Source of the DNA: Euphorbia lathyris
Taxonomy: Eukaryota; Streptophyta; Magnoliopsida; Malpighiales; Euphorbiaceae
Reading direction: 5' to 3'
DNA length: 64,000 bases
NCBI RefSeq assembly: GCF_963576675.1
Contig: NC_088918.1
Span: 61,831,001-61,895,000, forward strand
The notes beneath the pieces were generated by a model. That model did not search any database, was not told the origin of the DNA, and was given only the letters and a program-made list of their open reading frames with translations. Positions 1 to 11,979 of the stretch are shown here, in pieces. The stretch's first letter is position 1. Each line of letters starts with the position of its first letter. The translations under genes and the position numbers were made by a program.

Positions 1-657
1 TTATGGTGCAAATTAGCACTTTATCTAATGAACTCTTATCTTAATGAACTCTAGAAAAAGGATTAAATATTATCATTTAAGCTTATAAATATAGCCGTCC
101 CATTAGATAAAGTATCGTATCATTATATATAAGTTTGCATTTAGTCTCGTATCATTATATATAAGTTTGCATTTAGTTGGTGGTTCTGTCACATCTCCTC
201 CCGAAGAAGTTTCATATGTAGGAGTTGTATGACCGAAGCTCACGAGTCAAATTCTTCCACTACAAAACACATGATTAATCCGCACTACATAAGAAAACTC
301 GATTACCCGTTTGATTTATTAGGATTTATATTTATATAAATCTAAAATTTATGTTTTATCATTATAATCCACGGATTAAAATTGATAATTTTTTTAATAA
401 TTAATCAAAGGATTAAATCTGTATTTATTTAAAAACAAAACGTACTTTTGGAACTATTTTTTCGTGCAAACATTATTGGAATCACTCAAATAGACTGTAC
501 TTTGCGATTAAGGATTATTCAATTTTGGAATGAGTTTCCCTCTCAATAAAGGACATGTGTACCTCAAACTCTAACTTCTATTTATCATATTGATGAGTGT
601 CAAATTTACCAAAAATAAAATACCTAGAAAACTGTAGTAGATCTCAATAAATAAAAT
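1..657. other. AT-rich intergenic DNA
   Basis: No coding region, RNA gene or clear element is visible. A 27-30 bp word around 'atcattatatataagtttgc' occurs twice in tandem near 119-176. This looks like ordinary plant spacer. Confidence 0.6.
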
Positions 658-960
658 GGAAAATTACAAAACTGGGTCAAATTGGAGGCTCATTTACATA
701 TTTAACTCATTTACTCAACTTAATATATATCTATACTGTTTTCGTGTGACTTTCCCATAATACCCTCAATATTTACGGCGCGACTGTCTCCCTTCCGTCT
801 GACTTCACAGATTCCAGTATATATGAAGCCTGCGAAGCTAATGTTTGGTTTAGTTGATGATTTTAATTAGCATATGCGAAGTTTGGATATGTAGTAGGTT
901 GAGTAAATGGGTTAAATATGTAAATGGGTCTCACATTTTACCCAATTTTGTAATTTTTCC
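658..960. mobile_element. Mutator-type MITE (303 bp)
   Basis: The ends are inverted repeats of about 60 bp. The left end starts GGAAAATTACAAAAC and the right end, read in reverse complement, starts GGAAAAATTACAAAAT; both continue through a CATTTACATATTTAAC word. A 10-bp direct repeat, TAAATAAAAT, flanks the element at 648-657 and 961-970. Long TIRs with 9-11 bp duplications are the signature of Mutator-like elements. The interior of about 180 bp has no coding capacity, so it is non-autonomous. Confidence 0.72.
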
Positions 961-1034
961 TAAATAAAATTAACTAAAAGTAATTAAATAGAAGAAACAA
1001 TTAATAACAAGTAATGATGTGGATAAATTAATAT

Positions 1035-1109
1035 GAGGGTGATTCCTGCTAGAGGTTAAGTTCGAGTCTTGAAATTAACTAATTGATCATCGATCATAAA
1101 AAAAAAAAA
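1035..1109 (+). repeat. Possible SINE 3' fragment
   Basis: A Pol III box-B-like word, AGTTCGAGTCT, lies at 1059-1069 and an A-tract at 1098-1108 follows about 30 bp later. No box A and no target duplication were found, so this is only a weak suggestion of a truncated tRNA-derived SINE. Confidence 0.25.
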
Positions 1110-1269
1110 GATACATTAAATAAATTAGCTAGTTATTGAAAGAATTAACAACCAATCTATTCTTACCATTTAGATAATGGATATGTTTACTAATTACCTC
1201 TAATCAATTAAACAATTCTAAACAAGTTTCAAAATTTAATTTGATTGAAAGCATTACAGCATAAAAGAG

Positions 1270-2544
1270 ATGCTAACTCTACTCAACAATCACACAAGCG
1301 GATCGCCGCCTGCATTAACCTCTTTCACGGATGTTGTCAAGAAATCAATCCCCTCTATTTTGATCCCTCCGCCGCCGCTGCTCAACTCGACCTGCTCTTC
1401 TTCGGCGATGGTCATGGAGGAAGGGGGTTTTAAGGCCGTGAAAATCCCACAGAAGATTTACGAGGAAAGGATCAAAGCTGTTCAGTTCTCGGTCATTGAG
1501 AGAGTCTCTTTGAGCAAAGGAGAGAAGCCATGGAAGCACGCCGACCTCAAACAGCAGCTAAACCAAAAATGGAAGCATAACCTAGAGTGGAAAATGATAT
1601 CTCTAGGTAAGGGATTCTACCAATTCGTTATGCCTAATGAAAAGGCACTGCAGGTGATTTGGGAGCATGGAGCTATCTCTCTAAAGCCAAGAATCATCAG
1701 ATTCTCTCCGTGGTATCCTGGCTTCAATCCTGATATGCACAAGCCTACCTCCGTGCAAGTCTGGGTAAGATTTTATAATTTGCCTTGGGAATTCCGGGAT
1801 ACCAGAATTATTGCTAGCATTGCTAGAGCTGTAGGAGTTCCAATTAGATTTGATAACAACACTGTTAACGGTGAGTTTGGACACTATGCTAGAGTTCTTA
1901 TTGATGTAGAGCTATCTATGGACATCCAAGACAGGATACGGGTTGACACTGAAAATAAAAAACATTGGGTATTTCTTGAATATGAGAACCTGCCTATGTT
2001 ATGTAGTACTTGCTCCTCTATTGGACATGATGCTTCTGTATGCAGGAGGAATGCTTAACCAAAACCTCAATCACAGAACAATTCAAAAGCTAAACCTCCC
2101 ACCTCGGTATGGAGGCAAGCTCCGCCTGCAGACTCTGTGCAGCAAAATGTGGACGTATCCCCTTTGCATTCTGAGGATAACACGAGAAGTGGGAAAGCCA
2201 TTGATAACTCTTTGCAATTGGTCATCCACAAACCTGAAACGCACGAACAGAGTTCAGAGAAAGGTGTCTGTGATGCCTGGGATGATCCCAGCGATGATGA
2301 TAGGCGCTCTGCGTCTGACTCAGAGAACCTAGAAATTCATTTTCCTGTAGGGCTTCCCAAAGGGGTAAATTTTCTATCTGAATCAATTGAATGGACACAG
2401 CACATGACTCGGTCACATAACAGGGAAATATGCTATGGGAATGAGTTTGCGGCTGAGGGAAGCGACTGGATAACAGCTCGCAAGAAAGCTAAGGGCAAGA
2501 AAAGTGAATCACGTCTGTCAGGGCGCATTCGATCTACTGTATAG
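1270..2544 (+). pseudogene. LINE-A ORF1 (DUF4283 / CCHC nucleic-acid-binding protein)
   Basis: ORF1 proteins of plant L1 elements bind the element RNA and accompany it to the nucleus. The frame opens at ATG 1270 and carries a DUF4283-like core (about residues 55-230, including an 'IRFSPWYPGFNPD' stretch typical of the family). A zf-CCHC_4 knuckle, CSTCSSIGHDASVC, follows at about residues 246-259. One stop (TAA, 2056-2058) comes three codons after the knuckle. The same frame then stays open to 2544, so a single nonsense change splits an otherwise full ORF of about 425 codons. The tail is acidic, then lysine-rich. ORF2 starts 6 bp after the final stop. Confidence 0.85.
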
Positions 2545-2549
2545 TACAC

Positions 2550-5500
2550 ATGAAGATTCTGTTCTGGAATTGCAGGGGAATTCTGAACGAGAGAACTCAG
2601 AGGGCTCTTAAACAGCTTTGTATTTCCAATCAGCTTGATTTGCCGTGCTTAGCCGAGCCTATGGTTGCATTCGATAGAATCTCTATCCTCTTCTGGAACT
2701 CTATCGGTATGCAACGCATTGAGAGCAATCAGAATAATTCAATGTGGATCTTCTGCAAGCTTGGCTACAGTGGTCGTTGCTCACCTGTTATCAATCACGA
2801 TCAATACATCTCTATCAAATACGTACTGAATCAGGAGAGTTATCAAATATCCTTTGTTTATGGTAACAATACGGCAATTAGAAGACGAATTCTCTGGAGC
2901 TCACTTCTCTCTAATCAAGTTTGCAATAAAAGGCTAGTCCTGTAAGATTTCAATGCAATTACGGGTGCCCATGAAAAAACTGGTATAAGTCCCTCGGAAG
3001 GGAGCTGATGAGATTTCAGAGAATTCATCAGAAACGGTGAATTAACAGAAATTGACAGTTCTGGTCTTCAATTCACATGGTCTAATGGGAGAAGAGGGGC
3101 TGCTCATGCAGAATGCAAACTGGATAGGGCTTTGGTGAATGATGATTTCATTGACAGTTGGGACAGTTTAAATTGCTCCATTCTTTCGCGAAGTAAGTCA
3201 GATTACTCCCCGATCCTTCTTTCCTGTGCTTCTGGAATTGTCAGAAAAAGCAGGTTTCGCTTTCTTTTTATGTGGACCACGCACGATTCGCTGAGGAATT
3301 TGGTGTCTAATCATTGGTCTTCTTGCAATATCTCTCTCCTACTGGCTCAGCTGCTATGTCACAAGCTAAAAAATCTAAGACCTAAACTTCAGGCTTGGAA
3401 TAAGGATACTTTTGGGCTGGTTGACAACAACATAAAGAATGCTCAGTCAAAACTTGAAGAGATTCAAAGCAGCATATCGAGAGAGGGACTTAATGACACT
3501 CGGTTTGCTCAGGAATTAGAAGCTCAGTAGGAGCTTGATCTGCAACTCTACATACAAGAATTGCTTCTCAGGGACAAAAGCAGGGAAAAATGGCTGGAGG
3601 CCGGAGATCATAATTCCGCCTATTTTCACAGGTCTACCAAAATTAGAAAGGTTCAATCATCTCTGGAATATCTTCTAATTAACAACACAATTATCAGTGA
3701 TGAAAACACAATTGCTCAGCACGTTGTAAGCTATTATGAAGACTTATTCACTGGCAGAGTGAGGCACGTCACCTATGAAGATGTCAGATCGGTTATTCCG
3801 AATTGTGTCACTGATTTGGATGATGAGCTGCTAACGTAGCGCCCCTCAATAGACGAGATTCGCAAAGCTGTATTCAACATGAGTAAAGATAGCTCGCCTG
3901 GACCTGATGGCTTTGGAGGTACATTCTACCAACACTTTTGGGATATAGTTGGCCACGATGTTTGTCAAATGGTTTTCAGTTTCTTTGATTCTGGACATAT
4001 GCTTCCTGGCTTGAATGTGAGCATTATGACTCTCATCCCTAAGGTGGAAGGGGCTAACGAAATTCAGCATTTCAGACCTGTTGCTATGGGGAATTTCAAT
4101 TACAAGATCATATAAAAAATTATTGCTGACAGACTTGCTCCTATTGCATCTAGAATCATTTCTGTCAACCAATTTGGCTTCATAGCAGGCAGAAGCATCC
4201 ACCACTGCATAGCTGCTGCATTCGAGGGTGTCAACATGCTTAAAAAGAAGTGCTTTGGGGGTAATATGGCCCTCAAGACCGATATCAGAAAGGCCTTTGA
4301 CACACTTGAATGAAATTTTCTGCTGGCCATTCTTGAATCCTATGGCTTCTCACTGAAATTTAGAAACTGGATATTGCAGATTCTGAGATCGGCTAGAATC
4401 TCAATTTCTCTTCAAGGCGGAATTAAAAGATTCTTTGCCTGTTCCTGTGGAGTTAGGCAGGGTGATCCGTTATCTTCCACGCTGTTTGGGATCGCTGAGG
4501 ATTTTCTGGGTAGATGGATTTCTAAAATGATTGCTGAGGGAAAATTTGATCCTATGTTGTATACCAACAATGCTGTTTTCCCTTCTCATCTTCTTTATGC
4601 AGATGATATGTTGATTTTTGCAAGGGCCTCGACGAAGAATATGAAGTGCATCAGAGACTTCTTCAAGCTATATGAGGATTGCTCTGGTCATGCTGTTAAT
4701 TGGAGAAAATCACAGGTTCTATTTGGCAATTTTATTTCCTCTTCAAGAAGAGCTCGACTATCTGACATCCTGGGTATTCGACAGGTTGAACTTCTGTTTA
4801 ATTATCTGGGGGTCCCGCTGTTTCAAGGAGCGCCTAGATCTCAGTTTTTGAATCCTCTGGTTGATAAATTCCTCTCTAAATTTAGTCTCTGGAGGGGTCA
4901 CTCACTGTCTTTTGCTGGCAGGCTTACGCTGATCAAATCTGCTCTGACAGGAGCTCTCGTGCACTCCTTTCTATTGTATCAATGGCCTATTGTGCTATTA
5001 AAGCGTCTCAACATAGCTATTCGTAACTTCCTTTGGACTGGAGATAGGGATCGAAGAAAACTCATAGTGGTTCCTTGGAAATCTGCTGCAAGCAAATTGT
5101 TCATGGAGGTTTAGGTATCAAGGATTTGAAAACTTTCAACACTACCTTGCTTGCGAAATTCAGTTGGGATCTCATTCAGGGACAGGGATTCATCATCAGC
5201 CTGGTTTGTCTCAGATTCCTGGAACCTTTTGGCATGCCTAAAAGATACATCTCTAATTCCTCCATTTGGTCCTCGCTAAGGGCCAATTTTCAATTGATTA
5301 AAGACGATTCTGTTTGGTGGTTTGGGGAAAACTCGAGGCTGAACTTTTGGACTGACAAATGGATTGTGCCGTCAGTTGCAGACCAAGTTAGCATTCCTAA
5401 AAAATTACAAGATAAGTTGGTTGATCCTATTCAGAATTACAGATTCAATGGTGTTTGGTGCAATTTACATGAGTTGCCTGACCAAGTTCAGTTCAATATC

Positions 5501-6545
5501 AACCAAGTGGAAGCTTTTGATGGTTCTGACCTGTGCGTATGGCAGCCGTCGGATTCCGGTAAGGTTACGACAAGGTCTGTCTATTCGAACCTTGGTCAAG
5601 GGGATAAGGTGAGTTGGAGCAGGTTTGTTTGGAATCCCTTCGTTCCTCCCAAGCGCGCTGCTACTTGCTGGAAGCTGCTGCACGGAAGGCTTGCAATTTA
5701 GCCTCTGCTGCAAGCTCGAGGATTTGCGCTAGCCCAAAGATGCAAGCTGTGTAGATCGCATGATGAATCCGCCTCACATATTTAATATTTTTGATATTAC
5801 CACCAGGTACGCGGTCTCCTTTGCGGACTTTTTTGCAATGTTGCGAGAATATAGAATCAGGCGCAGTAGAAGAAAGTTTTGGATTTTTGCTGTGGTTTCC
5901 TGTATCTGGTTCATCTTGCATATCAGGAACCAAGCTATTTTTGAGAACGAGCTTCCTTCAATCCAAACTCTTAAGCACAAGTTGTTTCGCTTGATACATG
6001 AGTACAGAGGAGTGGCCATCACTACTATACGCCCACCCCCGGAACCCGACTTTGTGACTGTTCGTTGGCTTGCCCCCCCGGCTCATTGGCTGAAGGTAAA
6101 CACAGATGGTGCATCCAGTGTTTTCGGAGAAGCAGGCGCAGGTGGGCTGTTTTGAAACTCAAGGGGCTTTGTAGCGGATGTTTCGCTTTTCCGATTCCGG
6201 ATGCACCGGCTCACATTGCTGAACTCAAGGCAATTGCTTATGCTGTCGAAGCTACATGGAATAGAAGTTGGAGTAGTATCTGGATCGAATCTGACTCAAT
6301 GTATGCAGTGCAGCTGCTGAATAATAACCAAGCTGAGGTTCCCTGGAAAATCAAAAGAGAATGGCAACGCTGCAGAAGACTATTGTCAGCAATGAATTGG
6401 AGAGCTACTCATATTTTTAGGGAAGGAAATTAGGCAGCAGATAGACTCGCGAACCATGGACAGTCGGCAGTCTCTCATTGCTAGTGGCACTCGGCTCCTT
6501 ACTTCTATCAGGCTCTAGTATTTGACGACTTATGCAATGTAGCGC
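2550..6545 (+). pseudogene. LINE-A ORF2 (endonuclease-RT-RNase H polyprotein), broken
   Basis: ORF2 would nick target DNA and prime reverse transcription there. The frame starts MKILFWNCRGI, the usual beginning of the EEP endonuclease, and includes FTWSNGRRG and a LDRAL motif. The expected SDH catalytic motif reads SDYSP, so the histidine is lost. RT follows, with DIRKAFDTLE, RQGDPLSS and LLYADDMLIF (about 4462-4620). A zf-RVT region lies near 5570-5700. RNase H (VNTDGAS, AELKA, ESDSM) spans about 6090-6430. In the first frame there are stops at about 2943, 3006, 3009, 3528, 3837, 4113 and 4311. Frameshifts lie near 5100, 5700-5760 and 6155. It cannot make an active protein. Confidence 0.88.
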
Positions 6546-6718
6546 ATATTCGTGTTATGTATTTTTTTCCTTTTCTTCATTCTTTTTTCTTTTCTCCCCA
6601 TCTCTTCTATGTATTTTTTATTCTTTATTAATAAAAGGGTTATTGGTTGTGCTGGGGGTTCCAACCTAATTGGGATGTCCGACCTTCCTTCGCGTCCCAA
6701 CCTTCATTCAAAAAAAAA

Positions 6719-8040
6719 TATAGCAATTCCAATTCACAACAAAAATTAAAAGCTTTCTATAATTAATTATGTTATTTGTTACTTGTATCAGATGATTTAA
6801 ACAATTACATATTTAAATACCTAATTAGCAAACGATTACAAGTAAATAATCAAATAAAAAATTCAATTAAATCATGCAATGTGAATAAAAACGGAATGAA
6901 AATTGATTACTTGAAATAGATGACGACAAATAGTATATAATGATCTCACATTCTATTGCTCAAGACTAAATCCTCTAGCTAGAAATTGGGGTTAGTTCAT
7001 CACAGAAGAGGGAATACGCCAAGAAAGATGAAGAAACATGAAGAAAAATCGATATCTATTCTTGCCTCTTGTAAAAACGTAAAAACCCTATCTCCCCACC
7101 TCCACATTTTTCTCTAAGGAAAAACTAAAAACTACCTGTAAAAATCTAATAATAAAAATCTTATATAGAATTAAATTCCAATTAGGATTTTTTTTTTAAA
7201 TCCTATAATAATGTCTTGACATATTTACAATTAATAATGAAAATTACAACCCAGCTACCAAATTCGTGCTGATTCTTACCCATGGACACGGGTTAGGACA
7301 AATCATCCCTTTAATGCAAAATCTCATTCTTCAGCAAAGTCTAAGCCATGGGCATGCCTCAAGACTTGACGACTTTCTCCAATTTTACTTTAGACTCTAC
7401 ATGATCATCATTTTAATCTGTAATTTGAATTACATTTCCAAAAAGACCTATATAAAAAAAAAAGATAAATAAGCACTAATAAAGTAAAACTCACACTAGA
7501 CTAAAGAAAATTAAGATATAAAGATATACATAAATATGGATACATCATGTACCGATAAACATACCTCACCAATGTGACCGAGGACCCCCATAAATCAAAT
7601 TTTTTTTCAAGACCAACAAAGCAAGTTAAGGTGATGTGTGGCACGTCATGTCAAAAGTTTTCCCAACGCTGCTCATGCGCCTTGGCAGGCTGGCCTGCCG
7701 TGCCAACAAATTGGCACACCATGTCAGGCTGGGTGACGAATGGAAAATTCTCCCGTCGTCTATTATGACGTGTCTGCTTGTTGATATGACATGTCAACTT
7801 AAAAGTTGGCGCTCTTTTTTCTCTTTATTTTCAATCTAAAATTTATTCCGACTTAATTTTTGCTCAAAAATTACAACCTACAAATACATACACATAAAGA
7901 TTAAACTACAAAAACAAATAAAATTGATAAATAAACAAAGATTTAAAAATCAAAACAAAGTTACGTATAACACAAGTTCGAGTTAAGTACTAAAACCAAC
8001 ACTATTTTTATAGTCATGATAGTTCGACTTTTCTCGTTTT
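6719..8040. other. AT-rich intergenic DNA
   Basis: No gene was recognised. Short ORFs lack domains and codon structure. A patch at 7630-7800 is rich in inverted words such as 'ggcaggctggcctgcc' and repeated 'catgtca', possibly an old MITE, but no ends could be defined. Confidence 0.5.
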
Positions 8041-8076
8041 AGCTCATGTGGCTTTATGAACAAACGGATGTGTCCC

Positions 8077-8640
8077 TTATTGCTTTGCCCAATCATGAGA
8101 CTTCTTACCCATGGAGACATCCCAACATTGATGAACCATAGAAGTTGGGTTCACCCAATGCTCTCCGTGCATCATCAATTTCCAACTTGGATGCAGCTTC
8201 CTGAGGTGACTTACATAAGACCTTTTCAGCAACTTTTTAATAGAGTTAATGAAACTACACAACTCAAGATTGTCATTAAGATAACGAATTGAACCGTACA
8301 TATTGAACATTATCTTTTCATCTTGCAACTGCAAGATTAGTTTACCATACTTGGACATCTATGAGTGCCCAAACGGTTGCAAGGAATGTCCTACTTAAGA
8401 GGATAGGCATCACATCATCATCTGCCACATCGATCACCATAAAAATTGAGAAAAAAGGAACTTGTCCACCTGAGAAGCACGCCCTCGTCTATCTCATTGG
8501 GTCAAGCTATGGACTGGTCAGTTAATTGTAATGTCATATTTATTGACCTCGTTTCACCCAACCTTAGTCTCTTGAAAACAGAATGAGACATTAAATTAAT
8601 AGACGCCCCTAAATCACAAAGGTCTCAGGAAAAGGATAAG
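8077..8640 (-). pseudogene. Ty3/gypsy aspartic protease fragment
   Basis: Reverse translation around 8640-8560 reads LCDLGASINLM, the plant gypsy form of the retropepsin active site, where D-L-G replaces D-T/S-G. The family's downstream words follow: a VDKFLF stretch near 8470, then RTFLATVWALIDVQ near 8390-8350, and then a KLILQLQDEKIMFNMYG stretch matching the usual 'GELTLRVQDE.VTFNVY' tail. Several stops and small frameshifts interrupt the region. The aspartate is retained, but the protein is fragmented. Confidence 0.7.
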
Positions 8641-8797
8641 TCTCCTATGGAGCAAGGGATTGAAAAACTCTCTAGAACTTTTATTTTTGGCGGTAACTTT
8701 TTAAGCTTATGTGGAGCGATCTTCTGTCGAAGCTACTGACTCATTCACTTCCCATTTCCTATTTTTGGAAAGGATATCTTTAAGAAACTTAATGTAA

Positions 8798-9223
8798 GAG
8801 CATCCCCAATAGTGGTTGTTGCTTAAAATGTGACTTAAGCATTTTTAGAAACTACCACATGTAACACCTTTTTATAATGATTATGAGAAATTGAATAAAG
8901 AAGTCTTATTTCTACACATATAAAGTTTAAAATAATATAGCCGTTTGAGTTGTCAACATTCTTCTTTTATGATTTGCGGCGCTTTATGCATCCATCTGGC
9001 GCATGTATCACATGCTCTAAATCAAGACCATATAAAGTGGTGCATGAACCTACCCTTTCTCCAACCTTTCACTCTTGCAAAAAAAAAAGCTTTTGTCAGT
9101 CGGAGACACTCCCAATCCTGGTTGTCCTCTAAAGAAAGTGACAACCTCTCTAATGGATAAATACATCTACATAATTTATCTTAATCGCAAGTTAGTCCTT
9201 TTTGCATACCACTAGGCATGCTC
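8798..9223. mobile_element. Tourist/PIF-Harbinger-type MITE (426 bp)
   Basis: The element starts GAGCATCCCCAATAGTGG. Its right end in reverse complement reads GAGCATGCCTAGTGG, so the terminal repeats match over about 15 bp with few differences. It is flanked by TAA at 8795-8797 and 9224-9226, the target preference of PIF/Harbinger elements. It has no coding capacity and interrupts the gypsy remnant. Confidence 0.62.
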
Positions 9224-9839
9224 TAAGTTGGCATTTGTTCAAGTGCCACCGCTAAAGGCAAATCGATATGAAGTTTCTTAAAGATTTTTAAGAACTTCGA
9301 ACACTGGTGTTCAAGTTTTTCCTTCCTCAACCTCTAGAGAAAATGTATCTTCAAAATGATTGCTTAACCCCCAATATTCCCGTTCTTCCTAGTTTTAGAG
9401 TTCGAGCCGGATGTACACACCTCTTCTGACTCACTTACATTTAGAGTTGAGGTCTCTTGGACCTTGGATGGAATAAGTGAATCAACCTTCGTTCCTCTCC
9501 TCAATGTGATCGCTTGAGTGGTTTCCTTATGACTGCCCTTCGAGAGTTTTTATGTTGTAGTTGGTAGAGAGCCATGTGATCTTTCTTGACGGTCTTGATT
9601 TATTTTTGGGCCCTTTGATTTCCCATTTCCTTACAAAATTCCTCATTATTAGCAAGGTGAGTAGAAACATCTTTGAAAAGACAAATCATTGACTCGTCTT
9701 GTGAGGTGGAAGGGTTAGGAGCCAACAAGGCTTTTTCGAACTACCACAACTCTGTCTAACTCAGCAAAAAAAAAAAAATAATAATAAAAAAACTTGGGTC
9801 AATGTCTCAATGCATTATTGGGGTTAGTATAAGAAATTT

Positions 9840-10178
9840 AAGCATGACCACCCATTGTTAGGATTGAATCCACGACCTCTACCTCGACCCTTGCCAACTC
9901 TAATTGTGTTTTCTACTTAATTTCCTCTCTCTTTCTGTAGTCTGAGATAAAGCCCCTCTACTAGTCCATATACTAATATGTGGACACTCATTTTTATAGT
10001 GGCCCAACTCATCGCATCTGAAGCATGTAATATTTCGAGGTCCCAACACGTTCGCATATGATACACTACCATGTCCTTTGTTTCTTTTCCACAGATGGTG
10101 ATATGTAGATCTTCTCTCCATCCGAATCTTTGTGAGAATGCACTGACATGTTATCTCAAAGTTTACCTTCTCCCCCAT
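9840..10178 (-). pseudogene. Ty3/gypsy gag nucleocapsid fragment
   Basis: A 92-codon frame contains a perfect CX2CX4HX4C knuckle, CFRCDELGHYKNEC. In another frame just past its stop (about 9895-9850) an arginine-glycine-rich stretch, GKGRGRGRGFNPNNG, can be read. Both are typical of the C-terminal part of plant gypsy gag. A frameshift lies between the two parts. Confidence 0.6.
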
Positions 10179-11064
10179 GTAAGTTTGTCTCCCCCTTCCA
10201 TCAAGTTATTTTATTTATTTTAAAGAATGTAACATTGTCTAAATAAAATTGAATAATTAATTTATATAAAACAATCTCCTAAGTTAAAAGTTATAATAAT
10301 TTAAAACATTAGCCCGTGATAGGAAGTTTGGTATGATTCTTCTTCCCCATACTCATAGCACAAATTGGAAGGATTGAGAAGATTCCTGAAAATGGGTAGT
10401 AAACATAACCTACAAAGTCCATGGTCTTCAACATTTTCATGCCAAGTTTATAATGATTACTACAATACTAAAAAATAAAAGTAAGGTTGTCCTGTACATA
10501 CATTCGGTGGTACGATTCAATTCCAACTTCAAACACAATTCCAAATAAGATTAATGATGTCCCACACATTAATTAATATAGAAACTTTTATATTACATTG
10601 ATTTAGGTAGCTAGGTTCATTGGACTCTACCTATATATACTTTTATACCTTTTACTTTCCAACACCAATTATTTTTATTTGGTGGTCACATTTTTTCATT
10701 CATAATCATTGCATCTTGCTCACAATTGAAATTTTTCTCTAATAAAAAGAATGTTTGAATGTTTGAATCTTTTTCTAGCCCATGCCAAAAATGAGATTAC
10801 TCTCTACATAAAAGAAGAATGTGAATTCCTTTACGCATAAGATGTAGTTTATTCATGCATGTTTACTGAAGTTTCCGACAATGAATTTTATTTTTTTTAA
10901 TAAAATAATTAATTTTTTTTATTTCAATAAAAGAAAGAAACACTAAAATGTCGACAATACAACAATGATTAAAATAATTAACTTTTATATATGACATGAT
11001 AATCACTTGATAAATTTTTTTTATTATTATTTATTTAACTTAAGTGTTTGAAATTATCATGTGC

Positions 11065-11130
<66 letters not shown>

Positions 11131-11295
11131 TAGTTTTAGCTATCATGTGATATACACATAGATGTAATATTTTACATGTGATAATAAAAATTCAACCTGA
11201 TTATCACGTTTCTATTCCAATAATTTTTTTCTGTCTGAATTCATTTAAAAGACTTTATTCAAATACAAGAAATTCAATAACTTTATTAAAATAAA
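10179..11295. other. AT-rich intergenic DNA with (AT)n microsatellite
   Basis: No coding region was recognised. A pure (TA)n run of about 55 bp lies at 11072-11127 and is probably length-polymorphic. Confidence 0.6.
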
Positions 11296-11311
11296 ATGAA
11301 GTTTAATAAAT

Positions 11312-11451
11312 GTGTGAAACTCTTAGTCTAGTGGTTGAGAGAATACCTATGACTAGGGAGGTTATGGATTCGAATGATATCCGGATGGGATGTGTATTTT
11401 TCTTTCTTCTTTAATGTAAGCGCATTGTTCGCAATAAAAATTAGGAAAAAA
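11312..11451 (+). mobile_element. tRNA-derived SINE (140 bp) with 16-bp target duplication
   Basis: The head holds a Pol III box A-like word TAGTCTAGTGG (11324-11334) and a box B-like word GGATTCGAATG (11366-11376), 31 bp apart as in a tRNA-like promoter. A short unique body and an A-rich tail (11445-11451) follow. The 16-bp direct repeat atgaagtttaataaat flanks it at 11296-11311 and 11452-11467. The head, tail and long duplication together are diagnostic of LINE-mobilised SINEs. Confidence 0.82.
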
Positions 11452-11467
11452 ATGAAGTTTAATAAAT

Positions 11468-11962
11468 AGTGTCTTTAAAGGATTTTTTTTTTTTTGACAA
11501 AGTAAACATTACACATTTTCAAATATTTTGAAACTTAAATAAATAATTTTTTTTTTTTTTTTTTTGCAATTTTATTCTAAATTATAGTCTGATTTGATAA
11601 CATACCTAATATTAGATAAGTCTCTTGAAATATAAAATTTTCAAGCAAAACATTAATTTAATTGGAGAAAATGTAATTTTTTTATCCTTAATTTTTATTA
11701 CATGCGCACTTTAATATATTTTCCAGCTTTAAATAAAATTAGATAAATCACTTAAACTTTTCTCCTTTTTTTTCCAACAAGTTTAGAAAGAGAAATAGTA
11801 TATATCTCGAAGCCTATTAGGAAAAATCTCAAAAAGATTCCAACAATCTTGGTTTATACATATCATTCTATCTAATGAGTAGCTGAATATTCAAACTAGA
11901 ATGAGGGTGTTACAAAAGTGACTTTATTATTGGTGGTCTATCCTTGTAGACTTACATAAGAT
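11468..11962. other. AT-rich intergenic DNA
   Basis: Long T-tracts (about 11487-11499 and 11551-11566). No gene or element is visible. Confidence 0.6.
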
Positions 11963-11979
11963 AAACTCTTTAACTAATT

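Larger units (their letters stand above)
1245..6718 (+). mobile_element. LINE-A, near full-length L1-type retrotransposon, inactive
   Basis: This non-LTR element has the plant L1 layout: an ORF1 with a CCHC knuckle, then an ORF2 with endonuclease, reverse transcriptase, zf-RVT and a C-terminal RNase H. A 3' untranslated region of about 170 bp ends in an A-tract at 6710-6718. Both ORFs are interrupted. The 5' boundary is approximate and no convincing target duplication was found. The RT subfamily (an 'IAEDF' word after RQGDP, then 'FPSHLLYADDMLIF') is shared with LINE-D at 52.5-55.8 kb, so the two belong to one family. Confidence 0.85.
8040..10178 (-). mobile_element. Decayed Ty3/gypsy gag-protease remnant
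   Basis: Reading the minus strand gives gag nucleocapsid (10178-9840), a degenerate spacer (about 9760-9260) and retropepsin (about 8640-8077), the order expected for plant Athila/Tat-like Ty3 elements. No LTRs, RT, RNase H or integrase were found on either side. It is therefore an old internal fragment. A Tourist-type MITE at 8798-9223 sits between spacer and protease. Confidence 0.65.

Noticed and set aside
1345..1539. Minus-strand ORF opposite LINE-A ORF1
   Set aside because: Shadow of ORF1 with no independent evidence.
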